From an uncultured Chlorobiaceae bacterium (lineage in GTDB: Bacteria > Bacteroidota > Chlorobiia > Chlorobiales > Chlorobiaceae): a DNA stretch of 41,287 nt. The stretch spans positions 1 to 41,287 of the forward strand of contig CAIQGA010000225.1 of NCBI GenBank assembly GCA_903871235.1. The letters run 5' to 3'. The notes under the pieces were generated by a model. That model made no database searches. It was given only the letters and a program-made list of their open reading frames with translations, and was not told the origin of the DNA. Position numbers and translations under genes: made by a program. Shown here piece by piece: positions 10,001 to 18,581 of the stretch (the stretch's first letter is position 1; each line of letters begins with the position of its first letter).

Positions 10001-10109
10001 TGACATCATTGTCAATAAGCATAAAGGAAGCCTCACCGCCTCCTGTTTGGCAGAAGGTGGCACGGTGTTTGTGTTTACATTGCCGATAACAAAAATGCCA
10101 AGCGCCTAA
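7077..10109 (+). CDS. Large sensor histidine kinase, PAS-PAS-PAS-GAF-GAF-HisKA-HATPase
   Basis: The 1010-residue protein has three PAS units (about 22-135, 142-251 and 262-380, the last two ending in DITERK-type PAC motifs). Two GAF domains follow (about 390-555 and 570-725), then a short coiled linker. The H-box is [17 protein letters not shown] with His755. An extended helical insert precedes the ATPase domain: N-box [11 protein letters not shown]1 [11 protein letters not shown]-box [14 protein letters not shown]2 [12 protein letters not shown]. The first GAF and third PAS closely resemble those of the first kinase in the window (GGYRMAW.GYA and NQ.A..WYGWS..EL), which suggests domain duplication and shuffling. 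No transmembrane segment is visible, so it should sense an intracellular or diffusible signal. No regulator lies on its strand; the receiver at 10147-10563 converges on it. Confidence 0.93.
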   Translation: MKFHTPVDKITHTEVTEKKGDSTLLSLFHSFPDVVFVISPKGIILDANQAFAAQFNKRPEEFFGLNVFNFLPPDVGTARMKMMQEAALTARPLTFDDESNGRLVRSTIYPYTSPEGNVDRLLVIAQDITDIEQLLKKEQLFNKQIINAIPGTFYIVDANGKFVAWNDHVRDRSFGVRDDEMAETIGFDAFHPDDRERAIEAMQNVMKNGSEVVGEYRIVLRGAPDVEWRLITAKRIVIDGDPFLIGVGIDITERKRAEELFKKSEVRFRTLFNSQSAIQALLDPDTGKVLDVNQTAAKWYGWSIEELKQMYTRDINTLSQAEIEKSLKTVDAKEHNKFIGRHRRADGSIRDVEIFRNRIEVDGKSVIHVITHDITERKLAEAELERLNRVLIVSDYCNEALIQAQDERELLNKICSIIVESGGYRMAWVGYARDDEAKSLQLATSAGSTGDYFESATISWADDQYGQGPAGTAIRTGQPVTVNHILINPEFEKWRTHSIKNGYAAVLGLPLSIDNRVIGALTIYSGVADAFNAAETLQLSSVANNLAYGIKMLRKDDALRKNEQINALRLRILQMAETRTVEELLTATLDEAERLTGSLTGFVSFVAEDQNSLLLQSLSTNTRLKMSKVERKGLYLPLDKAGIWADAVREKKAVIHNDYLALKLREGMPQSHAEIRRELVIPVNRDGKIVAIMGVGSKQSDYDNDDTQYIELIANHIWDIVAKKIAEEEKRELAAQLQQAMKMEMIGQLAAGIAHEINNPLNFITLNAHVILEDFNDLGAFVYQYRQIIEKVTTGGADTEEVKRLHEKEIAINIDELLKSIPDALEKLQHGIERISTITHSMRSYSFKNSGEQLFQFDLNKAIHEALVIAKHEYSNIATVVLNLEELPQLFCDPAQISQVILNLVINSSHAIKSQNRSSFGKIEIKTWVNGESVSCSVTDDGPGIPEKMISRIFEPFFTTKEPGKGTGLGLSICYDIIVNKHKGSLTASCLAEGGTVFVFTLPITKMPSA

Positions 10110-10138
10110 GAGTGTGCGGAGAGAATAAAATCAGGTAC

Positions 10139-10185
10139 ATCGAATATTACCGAGTGCTTTTTTCAGCGTTACAGTAATATTCGAT
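10139..10185. terminator. 12-base perfect inverted repeat between convergent genes
   Basis: ATCGAATATTAC (10139-10150) and GTAATATTCGAT (10174-10185) pair perfectly around a 23-base spacer. The repeat spans the stop codon and last codons of the receiver gene and lies 30 bases after the large kinase stop. It could be a shared terminator between converging transcripts, though neither side has a strong T run directly after the stem. A protein-binding site is the alternative. Confidence 0.4.
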
Positions 10186-10563
10186 AGCATCGTTTATGGT
10201 TTTTTTGAAAACCGGCACATTGATGGGTTTTGTGAGCGTTGTGTAAATGTAACCGGTATCGACATCTTTGACAAGCTCGTTAATATCATGGGCTCCAGAA
10301 ATCAACATACAGATGGTGTCGGGAAAACGGCTCTTCACTCTCTGAATCAATTCTATGCCGTTTATACCCGGCATGTGAATATCTGAAGCGATCACAATAA
10401 CGCGAACCTTGCTGTCACTCTCCTCAAGCAAAGCAAGGGCCTGCTCACCCGATTCTGCAAACAATTTTATGTAGGGCTCCCTGCGAAAACAACTCTTCAG
10501 GGCGGTGAGGATTTCGACTTCATCGTCAACAAACAAAACAGCAATATCAGCAAGATTTATCAT
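10147..10563 (-). CDS. Single-domain response regulator (CheY-like receiver)
   Basis: The 138-residue protein is a receiver with nothing after it. It has the acidic pair Asp13/Asp14 ([11 protein letters not shown]), phospho-acceptor Asp61 ([18 protein letters not shown]), the switch residue in MLISGAH and Lys in TLTKPINV. This resembles the receivers of RpfG-like regulators, but no HD-GYP or other output domain is attached. Its ATG overlaps the stop of the upstream VF530-type gene by four bases (ATGA), which implies translational coupling. It could be a phosphate relay partner for the nearby kinases, which lack a linked regulator. Confidence 0.88.
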   Translation of the reverse strand: MINLADIAVLFVDDEVEILTALKSCFRREPYIKLFAESGEQALALLEESDSKVRVIVIASDIHMPGINGIELIQRVKSRFPDTICMLISGAHDINELVKDVDTGYIYTTLTKPINVPVFKKTINDAIEYYCNAEKSTR

Positions 10564-10802
10564 ATATCTTTTATTTCTTTCTTTTCTTGACCAATTAAGT
10601 TCAAATATATTTCTTCAACTTTTACCCTGGCCCAATTTGTTTTTCGCAAGAATTTCAAGCTTGACTTAATACTTGGATCATTATAAAAACAACGAATTTC
10701 TATCATTGTATAGAGTTCATCCCAGCCATAGTGATCGACAAGATCACAGAGTATTTTTTCAAGAGTTACTCCATGCAATGGATTCTTTGGTTGATCATTC
10801 AT
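10560..10802 (-). CDS. VF530-type (DUF2132) small DNA-binding protein
   Basis: The 80-residue protein carries the signature stretch of the VF530/DUF2132 family: [12 protein letters not shown] near the N terminus, [29 protein letters not shown] and [11 protein letters not shown]. Length matches the family (about 70-80). The structural prototype (Vibrio VF530) is described as a DNA-binding fold, but its role is unknown. Here it is the first gene of a two-gene unit with a receiver protein, joined by an ATGA overlap, which hints at a link between phospho-signalling and DNA binding. That link is inference. Confidence 0.85.
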   Translation of the reverse strand: MNDQPKNPLHGVTLEKILCDLVDHYGWDELYTMIEIRCFYNDPSIKSSLKFLRKTNWARVKVEEIYLNLIGQEKKEIKDI

Positions 10803-10923
10803 ATTTCCATATTCTCCATCTATCCTTATGACATTAGATTATTTTACTGTACATCCCCATCCCGTACACTTTAAAAATATCAGAAAAACCAACCTAAATC
10901 ATTTTTTAAAAATAACATATAAC

Positions 10924-10961
10924 AACATGCAGGTGTAAAAAAAATTTCATACCTACATGTT
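10924..10961 (-). terminator. Inverted repeat downstream of aspS, possible terminator
   Basis: AACATGCAGGT (10924-10934) pairs with ACCTACATGTT (10951-10961) with one mismatch, around a 16-base A/T-rich loop. It begins 29 bases after the aspS stop on the minus strand. The bases after the stem in that direction are AT-rich but not a clean T run. It also lies about 120 bases upstream of the VF530 gene, so it could instead be an operator. Confidence 0.4.
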
Positions 10962-10989
10962 AATCATACAAAACATTCTCCTGTATACC

Positions 10990-12810
10990 CTACGGTTTCG
11001 GCTCTGCTTTTTTAGGCAGATCAATTTGTAGACTCAGCTCCTTGAGCTGAACGGGCGTCACCGCCGAAGGTGAGCCCATCATGAGATCCTGCGCCTGCTG
11101 GTTCATGGGGAAGGCGATGACTTCACGGATATTCTGTTCGTCACAGAGGATCATGACCATGCGGTCAAGTCCGGGCGCGATGCCTCCGTGGGGTGGGGCT
11201 CCAAGCTTGAAGGCTTCGATCATGTGACCAAAGCGCAGGTCAACCTCTTCACGACTGTATCCGGCAATACCGAAAGCCTTGTACATGATTTCGGGCTTGT
11301 GGTTGCGGATGGCGCCGCTTGAGAGTTCAATGCCGTTGCAGACGATGTCGTACTGGTAGGCGAGAATATCGAGTGGCGACATGGTTTCGAGCGCCTCCAT
11401 CTCTCCCTGTGGCATGGAGAAGGGGTTGTGTGAAAAGTCGATCTTTTTGGCCTCTTCGTTGTACTCGAACATCGGGAAGTCAACAATCCAGCAGAAAGAG
11501 AGTTCATCCTTGTCGAGCGAAAAGAGATCGCCAAAGTATGTTCTCATCCCGCCCATGATTTTGCAGGTCGCGGCCCACTTCCCCGCTCCGAAAAAGACGA
11601 CGTCGCCATTTTCAAGAGCAAGGTGGCTTTTGAGTGTTGAGAGATCGGCTTCGGAAAGAAACTTGACCACCGGCCCTTTTGGCCCCTCCTCTTTGAACTG
11701 AATATAGGCAAGACCGCCTGAACCGAGCTCTTTGGCCCGTTTTTCGGCCTTGTCGTAAAAAAGCCTCGATTCATTGCCGCGCCCCTTGAGCACCAGCGCC
11801 TTGACGCAGGAGCCCTCTACAGTGCTGTTGGCAAAGACCTTGAAGGCTGAACCGACAAAGAGCGGGGTGACATCGCTGATTTCGAGCGGAATACGCAGGT
11901 CGGGTTTGTCGGTGCCGAAACGGTTCATCACCTCTTTGTAGCTGATCCTCGGGAAGGGGAACCGGGTGATGCGCTTGTGCGACATGGTGGTGGTGAGGTG
12001 CTCAATCATCCCTTCAAGGATAGAAAAGAGATCGTCCTGCTCAATGAAGGCCATCTCCATATCAAGCTGGTAGAACTCGCCGGGGCTGCGGTCGGCACGG
12101 GCATCTTCATCCCGAAAACAGGGGGCTATCTGGAAGTAGCGGGGAAAGCCCGATACCATCAGGAGCTGCTTGAACTGCTGAGGTGCCTGGGGCAGAGCGT
12201 AGAATTTACCCGGATGGAGGCGGCTTGGAACAAGAAAGTCGCGTGCACCCTCAGGTGAGCTGGAAGTGAGAATTGGTGTCTGTATTTCAATAAAATCCTT
12301 CGCTTCGAGGTAGCGGCGCATGGCGGCGGTGAGGCGGCTGCGGAAAATAATATTTTCGTGAATTTTTTCACGGCGCAGGTCGATGAAGCGATATTTCAAC
12401 CTCAGCTCTTCGGAGGTCTGCACTTCGTCGGCCACCGGAAAGGGCAGGGTTTGCGCATTGCTCTCAACCGAGATCTGGCTGAGAACCACTTCAATTTCGC
12501 CTGATGCGAGGCGGGGGTTGATGGCACCCGGAGCGCGCCGGACAACGACACCCTCGACACAGATCACTGATTCAATATGCAGTTGCTCCGCTATGGCGAA
12601 GAGCTCCTGCTGCTCAGGCTGGATAACGAGCTGGCTGAGACCGGTATGATCTCTCAGATCAATAAAAATAAGCCCCCCGTGATCCCGTTTTCTATGGACC
12701 CAGCCAGCAAGTCTGACAGAGCCGTGCTCACGCTCCGGACTGAGTAATCCGCAATAATCAGAGCGGAACCGGTTTTTCAGAATCTGCGTGCTCTCTGCAG
12801 CTTTTTTCAT
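10990..12810 (-). CDS. aspS: Aspartyl-tRNA synthetase, bacterial type
   Basis: It charges tRNA-Asp (and possibly tRNA-Asn) with aspartate. The 606-residue protein has the N-terminal anticodon-binding OB fold ([20 protein letters not shown]), class II motif 2 ([20 protein letters not shown]), a central GAD insertion and motif 3 ([18 protein letters not shown]), and ends with the usual QLKEL tail. Length is normal for bacterial AspRS. The frame extends 12 codons upstream, but the ATG at 12810 gives the expected N terminus and has GACAGGAAT just before it. It is followed by about 190 bases without a gene and preceded by dnaX on the same strand. Whether it is discriminating or non-discriminating cannot be told without knowing if gatCAB is present. 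Confidence 0.97.
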   Translation of the reverse strand: MKKAAESTQILKNRFRSDYCGLLSPEREHGSVRLAGWVHRKRDHGGLIFIDLRDHTGLSQLVIQPEQQELFAIAEQLHIESVICVEGVVVRRAPGAINPRLASGEIEVVLSQISVESNAQTLPFPVADEVQTSEELRLKYRFIDLRREKIHENIIFRSRLTAAMRRYLEAKDFIEIQTPILTSSSPEGARDFLVPSRLHPGKFYALPQAPQQFKQLLMVSGFPRYFQIAPCFRDEDARADRSPGEFYQLDMEMAFIEQDDLFSILEGMIEHLTTTMSHKRITRFPFPRISYKEVMNRFGTDKPDLRIPLEISDVTPLFVGSAFKVFANSTVEGSCVKALVLKGRGNESRLFYDKAEKRAKELGSGGLAYIQFKEEGPKGPVVKFLSEADLSTLKSHLALENGDVVFFGAGKWAATCKIMGGMRTYFGDLFSLDKDELSFCWIVDFPMFEYNEEAKKIDFSHNPFSMPQGEMEALETMSPLDILAYQYDIVCNGIELSSGAIRNHKPEIMYKAFGIAGYSREEVDLRFGHMIEAFKLGAPPHGGIAPGLDRMVMILCDEQNIREVIAFPMNQQAQDLMMGSPSAVTPVQLKELSLQIDLPKKAEPKP

Positions 12811-12915
12811 AATATTCCTGTCGTCCTTTGTATAGGGAGGTTGCAAAAACTTAAAAGCATGAATATGAAGAATATTTTCTCATTTATGAAACCCTGAGGG
12901 CCCCCCGGCCATCGC

Positions 12916-14699
12916 TCAATAGACCAGCTCCCCTCCAAATTCGGTGACAAGAAAGCGAATGACCTCATTGTGCTGTGAAAGCTCCTGAAAAATAGTAAAA
13001 ACTGTTTTTTCTCTCGTACAGGCATCTTTTTCGGCATCATAAGAGATACGGATCTGGAGCGGCAGGGCATAAAACTCTGAAATTTCCTGCTGAAGTTCCG
13101 CCCGTTCCTGCTGAATCTCCTCGTAAGAAAACTTTCGGCAACAGGAAATGTCGAGCACACCGCCGGGAGTGCAGGCAACCAGCTCGCATGATTGCAGATG
13201 CGTTGCCATAAGGTTTTTAGGTTTTTTGGCCATATACTCAAGAAACTGGTGCCATTCAACCCTGAGCAAGGAAAGATCAGCCACATGCTCAGTACCTTCG
13301 GGATGCGCCGTGTCGGGGAGACTCTTGGGAAGTACCTGCGGCAATGCTGAATTGGAGGCAAAGCTTGAGAGCTTTTTCTGCCATGAACCAAGATCAAACC
13401 CGCCGCTTTCGGAGAGCTTCGCGGCTGGCGCAGTTACCGAGAGGGATGGTGCGGAGGGTACAGAGAGTGGAGCAGCAGGAGCTGACTCTTTTTTCAGGGG
13501 CTTGTCAGGTACTTTTTTTTTTGATCCCGCAGTTGAGGTTGTGTTTCCACCGCGATGGCAGCCAACGGCACGGCGTGCACAATGTCAATCAATTTCAGCA
13601 GTGCAAGCTCAAAACGAAACTGGTATTCAAACTGAAACTTCAGCTCTTTCTGGGTGAGCAGAAGAAAGTCAACCATCTGCATGACCGCAAAAGGGGAAAA
13701 ATTGGCGGCATCACGCAGGTAGCGCTCACGGATTGCATCGGGACGCTCGACCAGACGGGTTGAGGAGAGATTCTGTACCACCAGAAAATTTCGCAAATGC
13801 TCAATCAGCTTTTCAAGAAAATCCTGCTCGTCATAGCCGTTCCTGATAACAAACTGCGCCACGTCAAGCATTTTTGACGCACTGCGCTCCGCAACGGCAT
13901 CCGTAACCTCAAAGAGGTGGTCATCGTCAATATAGTTCAGCAATTCAGAAACGCCGAGGTAGGTGATACTTCCCGTGTGATCGTTCTCGGCTGAAAATGC
14001 AATAACCTGATCAAGAATGCTCTGTGCATCGCGCATGGAGCCCTGTGCCTTGCGACCGATAAGCTGCAAAGCGTCGCCGTCAACCTTTATCTGCTCGGCG
14101 TCACAGATCAGTTGCAGTTGCTTCTGAATCTCCTCAAGCGGAATACGTTTGAAATTGAACCGCTGGCAGCGGGAGGCAATAGTTGCCGGAATTTTATGGA
14201 GTTCCGTGGTGGCAAAAATGAAAATTGCGTGGGGCGGCGGCTCCTCAAGGGTTTTCAGGAATGCATTGAATGCGGCAATGGAGAGCATGTGTACCTCGTC
14301 AATAATATAGACGCGGTAGATTCCCTTCTGCGGCCCGTAGCGCACATTTTCACGCAAGGTGCGGATATCGTCAACGCTGTTGTTGGAGGCAGCATCAAAC
14401 TCCGCAATATTCATGCTGGTACCGGCATCAAAGTCGCGACAGCTTTCGCACTCTCCGCAAGGCTCGGTCACTTTCTGGAGGTACTCGGCATCCTCCATCA
14501 TCTTCTGGCAGTTCAGTGCCTTGGCGAAAACCCTTGCGGCGGTTGTTTTGCCAACGCCGCGCAATCCCGAAAAAATATACCCATGCCCTACACGGCCCAT
14601 GCGCAGTGAATTCTGGATAGTACGGGTAACATGCTCCTGTGCGGTGATGTCAGCAAATTTTGCTGGCCTGTACTTTCGGGCTATAACCTGATAACTCAT
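12916..14699 (-). CDS. dnaX: DNA polymerase III tau subunit, made by a -1 frame change at an A10 run
   Basis: Reading zero frame from 14699 to 13515 and then the -1 frame to 12916 gives one continuous 594-residue protein. The first 395 residues are the clamp-loader ATPase. The -1 part (199 residues) starts with a Pro/Ala/Ser-rich linker and runs into a folded C-terminal domain (LRVEWHQFLEYMAKKPKNL; LQIRISYDAEKDACT), as expected for a tau C terminus. The -1 frame has no stop between the A run and 12918, so coding there is clearly under selection. Tau tethers polymerase and helicase at the fork. The change could be ribosomal -1 shifting, transcript slippage adding one A, or an undercounted homopolymer in the sequence. 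Confidence 0.8.
13494..14699 (-). CDS. dnaX: DNA polymerase III gamma-like short product (zero frame of dnaX)
   Basis: The zero-frame product is 401 residues. It has Walker A (GLRGVGKTT, residues 45-53), a zinc-binding cysteine set (ALNC and CGECESC), Walker B (YIIDEVHML), the sensor 1 region (FATTELHKIPATIASRCQRF) and the helical collar domain. It stops six codons after the A10 run (KKKYLTSP). This is the AAA+ clamp-loader core without the tau tail, equivalent to gamma in E. coli. Its ATG overlaps the stop of the YihY-family gene by four bases, so the two are co-transcribed and coupled. Confidence 0.85.
   Translation of the reverse strand: MSYQVIARKYRPAKFADITAQEHVTRTIQNSLRMGRVGHGYIFSGLRGVGKTTAARVFAKALNCQKMMEDAEYLQKVTEPCGECESCRDFDAGTSMNIAEFDAASNNSVDDIRTLRENVRYGPQKGIYRVYIIDEVHMLSIAAFNAFLKTLEEPPPHAIFIFATTELHKIPATIASRCQRFNFKRIPLEEIQKQLQLICDAEQIKVDGDALQLIGRKAQGSMRDAQSILDQVIAFSAENDHTGSITYLGVSELLNYIDDDHLFEVTDAVAERSASKMLDVAQFVIRNGYDEQDFLEKLIEHLRNFLVVQNLSSTRLVERPDAIRERYLRDAANFSPFAVMQMVDFLLLTQKELKFQFEYQFRFELALLKLIDIVHAVPLAAIAVETQPQLRDQKKKYLTSP
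13512..13523 (-). promoter_or_regulatory. Slippery A10-G run in dnaX (candidate recoding site)
   Basis: On the coding strand the bases are C, ten A, G, read in zero frame as CAA AAA AAA AAG. This contains A AAA AAG in exactly the phase used for the E. coli dnaX -1 shift. No strong upstream Shine-Dalgarno-like element or stable downstream hairpin is obvious; a 5-bp CTGAC/GTCAG pairing starting 5 bases downstream is weak. A homopolymer this long also supports polymerase slippage, as in Thermus dnaX. Confidence 0.7.
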
Positions 14700-15970
14700 T
14701 CTTGTGCTTGATTAATATCCTCTAACAAAGGGGCAAGGGGTAAATTCATGCTGCTTTTGAGGCAATCGGTGACTCCCCTGCCGATCGTTTCCAAATGTAC
14801 GCTATTACCTCCTGAAATCAGCGAACCGTTTTCATCGCTCCAGAAGCCAGGCGGAAGTATTGCATAAAGATCATACAACGTCAAAAGATAAAGATCACCA
14901 CTGACGGCAAGGGCACCATCTGCGGTCAGATGAATCAGATCGTTCAGCAACAGAATATCGACAATTTTTCTTAACCCGGAAGGAGTCAGGCCGCGGACAA
15001 CCTTCAAAATCTTCTTCATGTTCATGGCATTGCCGCTCTTCTGGCCACTCCAGATATGAGCAAGAACCGAAAGAATCTCGGGCACTCCACGCAAAGGGTT
15101 GAAGGGCTCGACGACCGCACCTTCAGGTTTCAGGGCACCGAGACAGAAAACAAATTCAGCACCGGTCAGTACCACAATCCAGCCAAGATAGATCCAGAAA
15201 AAAAGCATCGGGATAACCGACAGAGCACCATAAATATGCTGAAACGTCGCAATATGGGTGATGTAAAAGACAAACCATCGCTTTGAAAGTTCAAACAGAA
15301 CTGCGGCAAGCAGTGCACCGGAAAAGGCATGAACAAAGCGCACCCGACGGTTTGGAACAAGCATGTAGAGCAGAAAAAAAGCGACAATCGAGTTGATGAC
15401 GGGGAAGAAGGAGAGGAGACTGGGTTTCATTTCAAGCAAAGGGCCCGCAGTAAAGATGGTATACCAGACATAAGAGCTTGCGGCAAGACTGCTTCCGATA
15501 AGCACTGGCCCAAGCGTCAGTACCGTCCAGTAGAGGGTAAAACCCTGCAGAGCCTTGCGGGGAGAATGAACCTCCCATATCTCATTAAGCGTATGATCGA
15601 CCGTTGAGATCAGGAAGAGTGCGATAATGAAAAGAAAGACACCTCCAAGAATCGGTACACTGGAGGTCTTTCCAATAAAATCTATCAGATAGGTATTGAG
15701 CACCATCCCTGCGCCCGGCATGAAATTCTGGACGAGAAAATCCTCAATTGAGCGTTTGAAGGGTGCAAAGACCACAAAAACATTCAGGATTGAGAGAATG
15801 ATGGCAAGAATCGGCACAATCGAGAGAAGTGTTTGAAACGCGAGAGAGCCTGCGCCGAGAAAAATTTTGTCGTGGATAAAATTTTTCCAGAAAAAAGGGG
15901 CAAAAGCGCGCAAATAACGTGAAGCCTCAGCAGGGAGGGTCAATTTCGCTCTTCTCACTCTCCTTTTCAT
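14696..15970 (-). CDS. YihY-family inner-membrane protein (formerly 'ribonuclease BN')
   Basis: The 424-residue protein has the YihY/virulence-factor-BrkB core in its first 280 residues: roughly six membrane segments (for example SLAFQTLLSIVPILAIILSI, GGVFLFIIALFLIS, VFFWIYLG-like segment near 265) and the hallmark FxxLY-like loops. A C-terminal soluble part of about 140 residues follows, seen in some family members. I prefer the ATG at 15970 because AAGGGAG lies just upstream; a GTG nine codons earlier has no such site. The family was once misnamed RNase BN; its function is unknown, probably in the envelope. The stop overlaps the dnaX ATG. Confidence 0.85.
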   Translation of the reverse strand: MKRRVRRAKLTLPAEASRYLRAFAPFFWKNFIHDKIFLGAGSLAFQTLLSIVPILAIILSILNVFVVFAPFKRSIEDFLVQNFMPGAGMVLNTYLIDFIGKTSSVPILGGVFLFIIALFLISTVDHTLNEIWEVHSPRKALQGFTLYWTVLTLGPVLIGSSLAASSYVWYTIFTAGPLLEMKPSLLSFFPVINSIVAFFLLYMLVPNRRVRFVHAFSGALLAAVLFELSKRWFVFYITHIATFQHIYGALSVIPMLFFWIYLGWIVVLTGAEFVFCLGALKPEGAVVEPFNPLRGVPEILSVLAHIWSGQKSGNAMNMKKILKVVRGLTPSGLRKIVDILLLNDLIHLTADGALAVSGDLYLLTLYDLYAILPPGFWSDENGSLISGGNSVHLETIGRGVTDCLKSSMNLPLAPLLEDINQAQE

Positions 15971-16031
15971 CTCCACTCCCTTTTGTTCCCAAGCCACTTT
16001 ATGCTGTAAGGTAACGCTTTAAATGCAATAT

Positions 16032-17295
16032 TTATTCACCATTCAATGCGGTACCGCCTGCCGAACGAACTCTGGTCATCAGCAACAGACCGATCGTAAA
16101 AAAGAGCAGCAATGAAGCAAGCGCCACCTTCTGACTTCCGGCCTGCGCCGATACCAGCCCGAAGACAAGTGGGCCAACCACAGCCGAAGCCTTGCCAAAG
16201 GTGCCGTCATAGAAACCAAAAAACTCAGTAACATGTTCTTGGGGGGTCAGACGGGTCATCATGGATCTCGATGCGGCCTGCGACGAGCCCATAGACATGC
16301 CGGCAAGCATCCCTGTATAAAAAAAGAGCTCCTTGCTGTCGGCAAAAATAGCCGCAACCACGACCAGAAACCAGATCAGGAGCGTGATGACAATCGTTCG
16401 TTTCGGCCCTATTTTATCAGTCACAAAGCCAAAGATGACCGAACCGGCAATGGCCGTGGTCTGTACCAGCATAAAAAACTGAATCAGCTCACCGGTCGTA
16501 AAGCCAAGGGTATTCTGGGCATAGATCGACGAAAAAGCGATAACGGTCAAGATGGCATCATTGTAGAAAAAGTAGGCAAGAAGAAAGCGAGCAAGATCGG
16601 GGTAGCTCATGATATGCTGAACCGTATACTTCACCTCCTTGATAGAGGCGATGAGCGCTGCCGAAGAGAGTGCCGGTCGATCCTCTTTTTTTTCATCCCG
16701 CAACGCAAGAAAAAGCGGAGCCGAAAAGAGTGCGAAAAAGAGTGCGGCGACGAGAAAACTCAGTTGCACATTCGCCATGTTCGACAACACAATCCCTTTG
16801 GTGAGCAGCGGCTTCACCAGCAAAAGAATGGAGAGCGCACCAAGATAGCCCATGGCAAAACCGTAGCCGGAGAGCCTGCCAACACTTTTATCGGAAGCAA
16901 GCTCCTTGAGATAGGCGTCATAGAAAACCAGCCCACCCTCAAAGCCCATATTGGCAAGAAGAAACAACAGAACCGCTGCCACGGCCATTCCCGGGCCCGA
17001 AAAGGAGAGCAGGGCTGTAGCAATAACAGAGGTTATGGTAAAGGCAAAGAGAAAGCGCTTTCGTTTTCCCGAGTAATCGGCGGCAGCTCCAAGAACCGGC
17101 GAGATGAGGGCAACGAGCAGCATGGAGAGGCTGATGCTGAAACCCCCACAGGGCGTCGCCCCAGGGCTCGCCCTCGCAAATCACATTCTTGAAAAAGAGG
17201 GGAAAAACAAAGGTGACCATCATCACGCTGAAGGAAGTGTTGGCAAAATCAAACAGCAGCCATGAAAACACTTTAGATTTCTGCGCAAATTTCAT
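16032..17295 (-). pseudogene. UMF1-type MFS transporter, frameshifted near the N terminus
   Basis: From the ATG at 17295 the protein begins KVFSWLLFDFANTSFSVMM and GEPWGDALWG, the typical start of UMF1/Vps22-like major facilitator proteins. After about 52 codons the frame is lost. It resumes one base out as GFSISLSMLLVALISPVLG and continues to 16032 with DAYLKELA, further membrane segments and GMSMGSSQAASRSMM. Removing one base of the C5 run at 17143-17147 restores a 420-residue protein, the normal family size. The remaining sequence looks intact, so this is a recent inactivation, a phase-variable run or a sequencing error. The substrate is unknown. No terminator separates it from the YihY gene downstream. 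Confidence 0.8.
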
Positions 17296-17385
17296 AATTC
17301 ATTTAAAATATATCTGTTGCGCTACTTTTGTTTTTATAAAAAAATCCTGAACAGGTACAAAAAGCAACAGTTTCGAGAAAAATAG

Positions 17386-17412
17386 AAGCCTCCGAGGGCA
17401 AATCGGAGGCTT
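17386..17412 (-). terminator. Strong hairpin, rho-independent terminator upstream of the MFS gene
   Basis: AAGCCTCCGA and TCGGAGGCTT form a perfect 10-bp stem with a 7-base loop. On the minus strand the stem is followed by CTATTTTTC, a U-rich tail. It would end a leftward transcript arising between 17.4 and 18 kb before it reaches the MFS gene. That implies a short transcript, possibly a small RNA or small protein, that I could not define. Confidence 0.7.
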
Positions 17413-18396
17413 TGATAGTATCTCCAGAAAACGAGGTCACGAAAACAGGATACCGAAGAACAATGAACGAAATTATTTTTATTTCGACAAGTCGTTTCTG
17501 TTGTACCCGCCTTCCAGCAGGTCGGTAGTCATTGGAATGGATGCCCCTGCCGAGACACTGACCCACGCCTTGAAAGAGCGCATCTTGTTAGCTGGTCTTC
17601 TTAAAAGCTATCCGACAGGCTTGCGATTTTTGCAGACAATGTTTTGTGGTGTTTTGGACAATAAAAAGCCAGGTGGCTAGCCGGGTTCGGTTAATGAACG
17701 AGGCTATTCGCGGATTTTAGTAGGAATAGAGTAAGAAAGAGTTGGGAAGGCGTAATATTGATTCATTGGATAAGTCCGAAGGGGACCCTGTAATGAAAGA
17801 CAAGTGTGTGAAAAACAGCCATAGAAACAGCATCTTTTACGATTTAAGCAAGCATCAACTGAAGCGGTAAAAAGCAATTATGCGGAGAGCCGAAAAATTC
17901 AATCTGACAGGCCAATGCGGATACTTGTGCGGATGCTGTATCCCATCACACACCACCCTTTTCTATTATCGCTTTGTCAACAAAATCGCTTACCACAGCA
18001 ACGGGGGAACCCGCTATTTTCGCTGTAAATATACACTAATTTAATTTATTATCTCGTCTTTCATTGAATTTATTCCACGATCTTAAGCGCTCAACAAGAA
18101 TTGAGGCCGAAGTAAAACATGTCTGAACGCTAATGAATCAGGCGAAACCGATACGGTATTACGGAACAACTTGTAGTTGGACGCTTAATGGTTATCGTCA
18201 CCAGGGCTTGATGTCATTGACGTTTGCTGCATTTCTCTACCCTTTTTTGGTTTTTCCTGGCTCTAAGTTTTTCCACTGTGTGCTCTGCGTATTTTACAAT
18301 TGTCAGTTTGCCATGCACCTCTGCGGTGTAGTCTTGGCCCTCGACCGGCTCCGGTTCCTTTCCTTTTTGTTTCTTTCTATGATGGAGGTTTCCGAT
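17413..18396. other. Gene-poor accessory stretch
   Basis: About 980 bases with no recognised gene. On the minus strand just upstream of the hairpin, an ATG near 17586 opens a 34-codon frame ending at a TAA near 17482 (it contains AWVSVSAGASIPMTTDLLEG). All three minus frames are open there, so this is only a candidate for a small gene or RNA. The rest (about 17.7-18.1 kb) looks like decayed or non-coding sequence. Plus-strand frames across 18133-18612 lie opposite the small gene at 18397-18581 and are not credible. Confidence 0.45.
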
Positions 18397-18581
18397 CTAT
18401 GCTCTGCTGTATTCAATGACACGAATAAGCTCCGACTCGCGAATTGTGAAAATTTCCGGTTCTTGTTTGTCGTGGCTGATCGAGTTGCTCTCAATTGCTT
18501 TTTTTTTATCACCAGTGCAAGTTCCGGCGTTTTTGCCGTCGCCAAAACCTTATCAGTGTTTTTATCACAGATCGAGATCAT
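18397..18581 (-). CDS. Small protein split at an A9 run (61 residues if shifted -1)
   Basis: The ATG at 18581 has an excellent Shine-Dalgarno (AGAGGAG) before it. The first 27 residues include ISICDKNTDKVLATAKTPEL. At AAA AAA AAG the zero frame runs on into low-complexity Arg/Thr-rich sequence to 18303, which looks untranslated. A -1 step there yields a compact, well-formed tail (EPEIFTIRESELIRVIEYSR) ending at TAG 18397, for a 61-residue product. I do not recognise the family; size and lone position fit an antitoxin-like or regulatory small protein. It may be a pseudogene, a recoded gene, or a base-count error in the A run. Confidence 0.45.

Noticed and set aside
16233-17192. 319-codon plus-strand frame opposite the MFS gene
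   Set aside because: The minus strand encodes a recognisable UMF1 transporter. The plus frame is highly charged and repetitive (Lys, Arg, Gly), a typical antisense artefact of membrane-protein genes.
17303-17566. 87-codon minus-strand frame between the MFS gene and the accessory stretch
   Set aside because: It runs through the terminator hairpin, has no ribosome site, and competes with two other open frames on the same strand.
17465-17600. SRP RNA, tmRNA or RNase P RNA
   Set aside because: I compared both strands with the conserved cores of these RNAs and saw no match, although a transcript of some kind remains possible because of the terminator.
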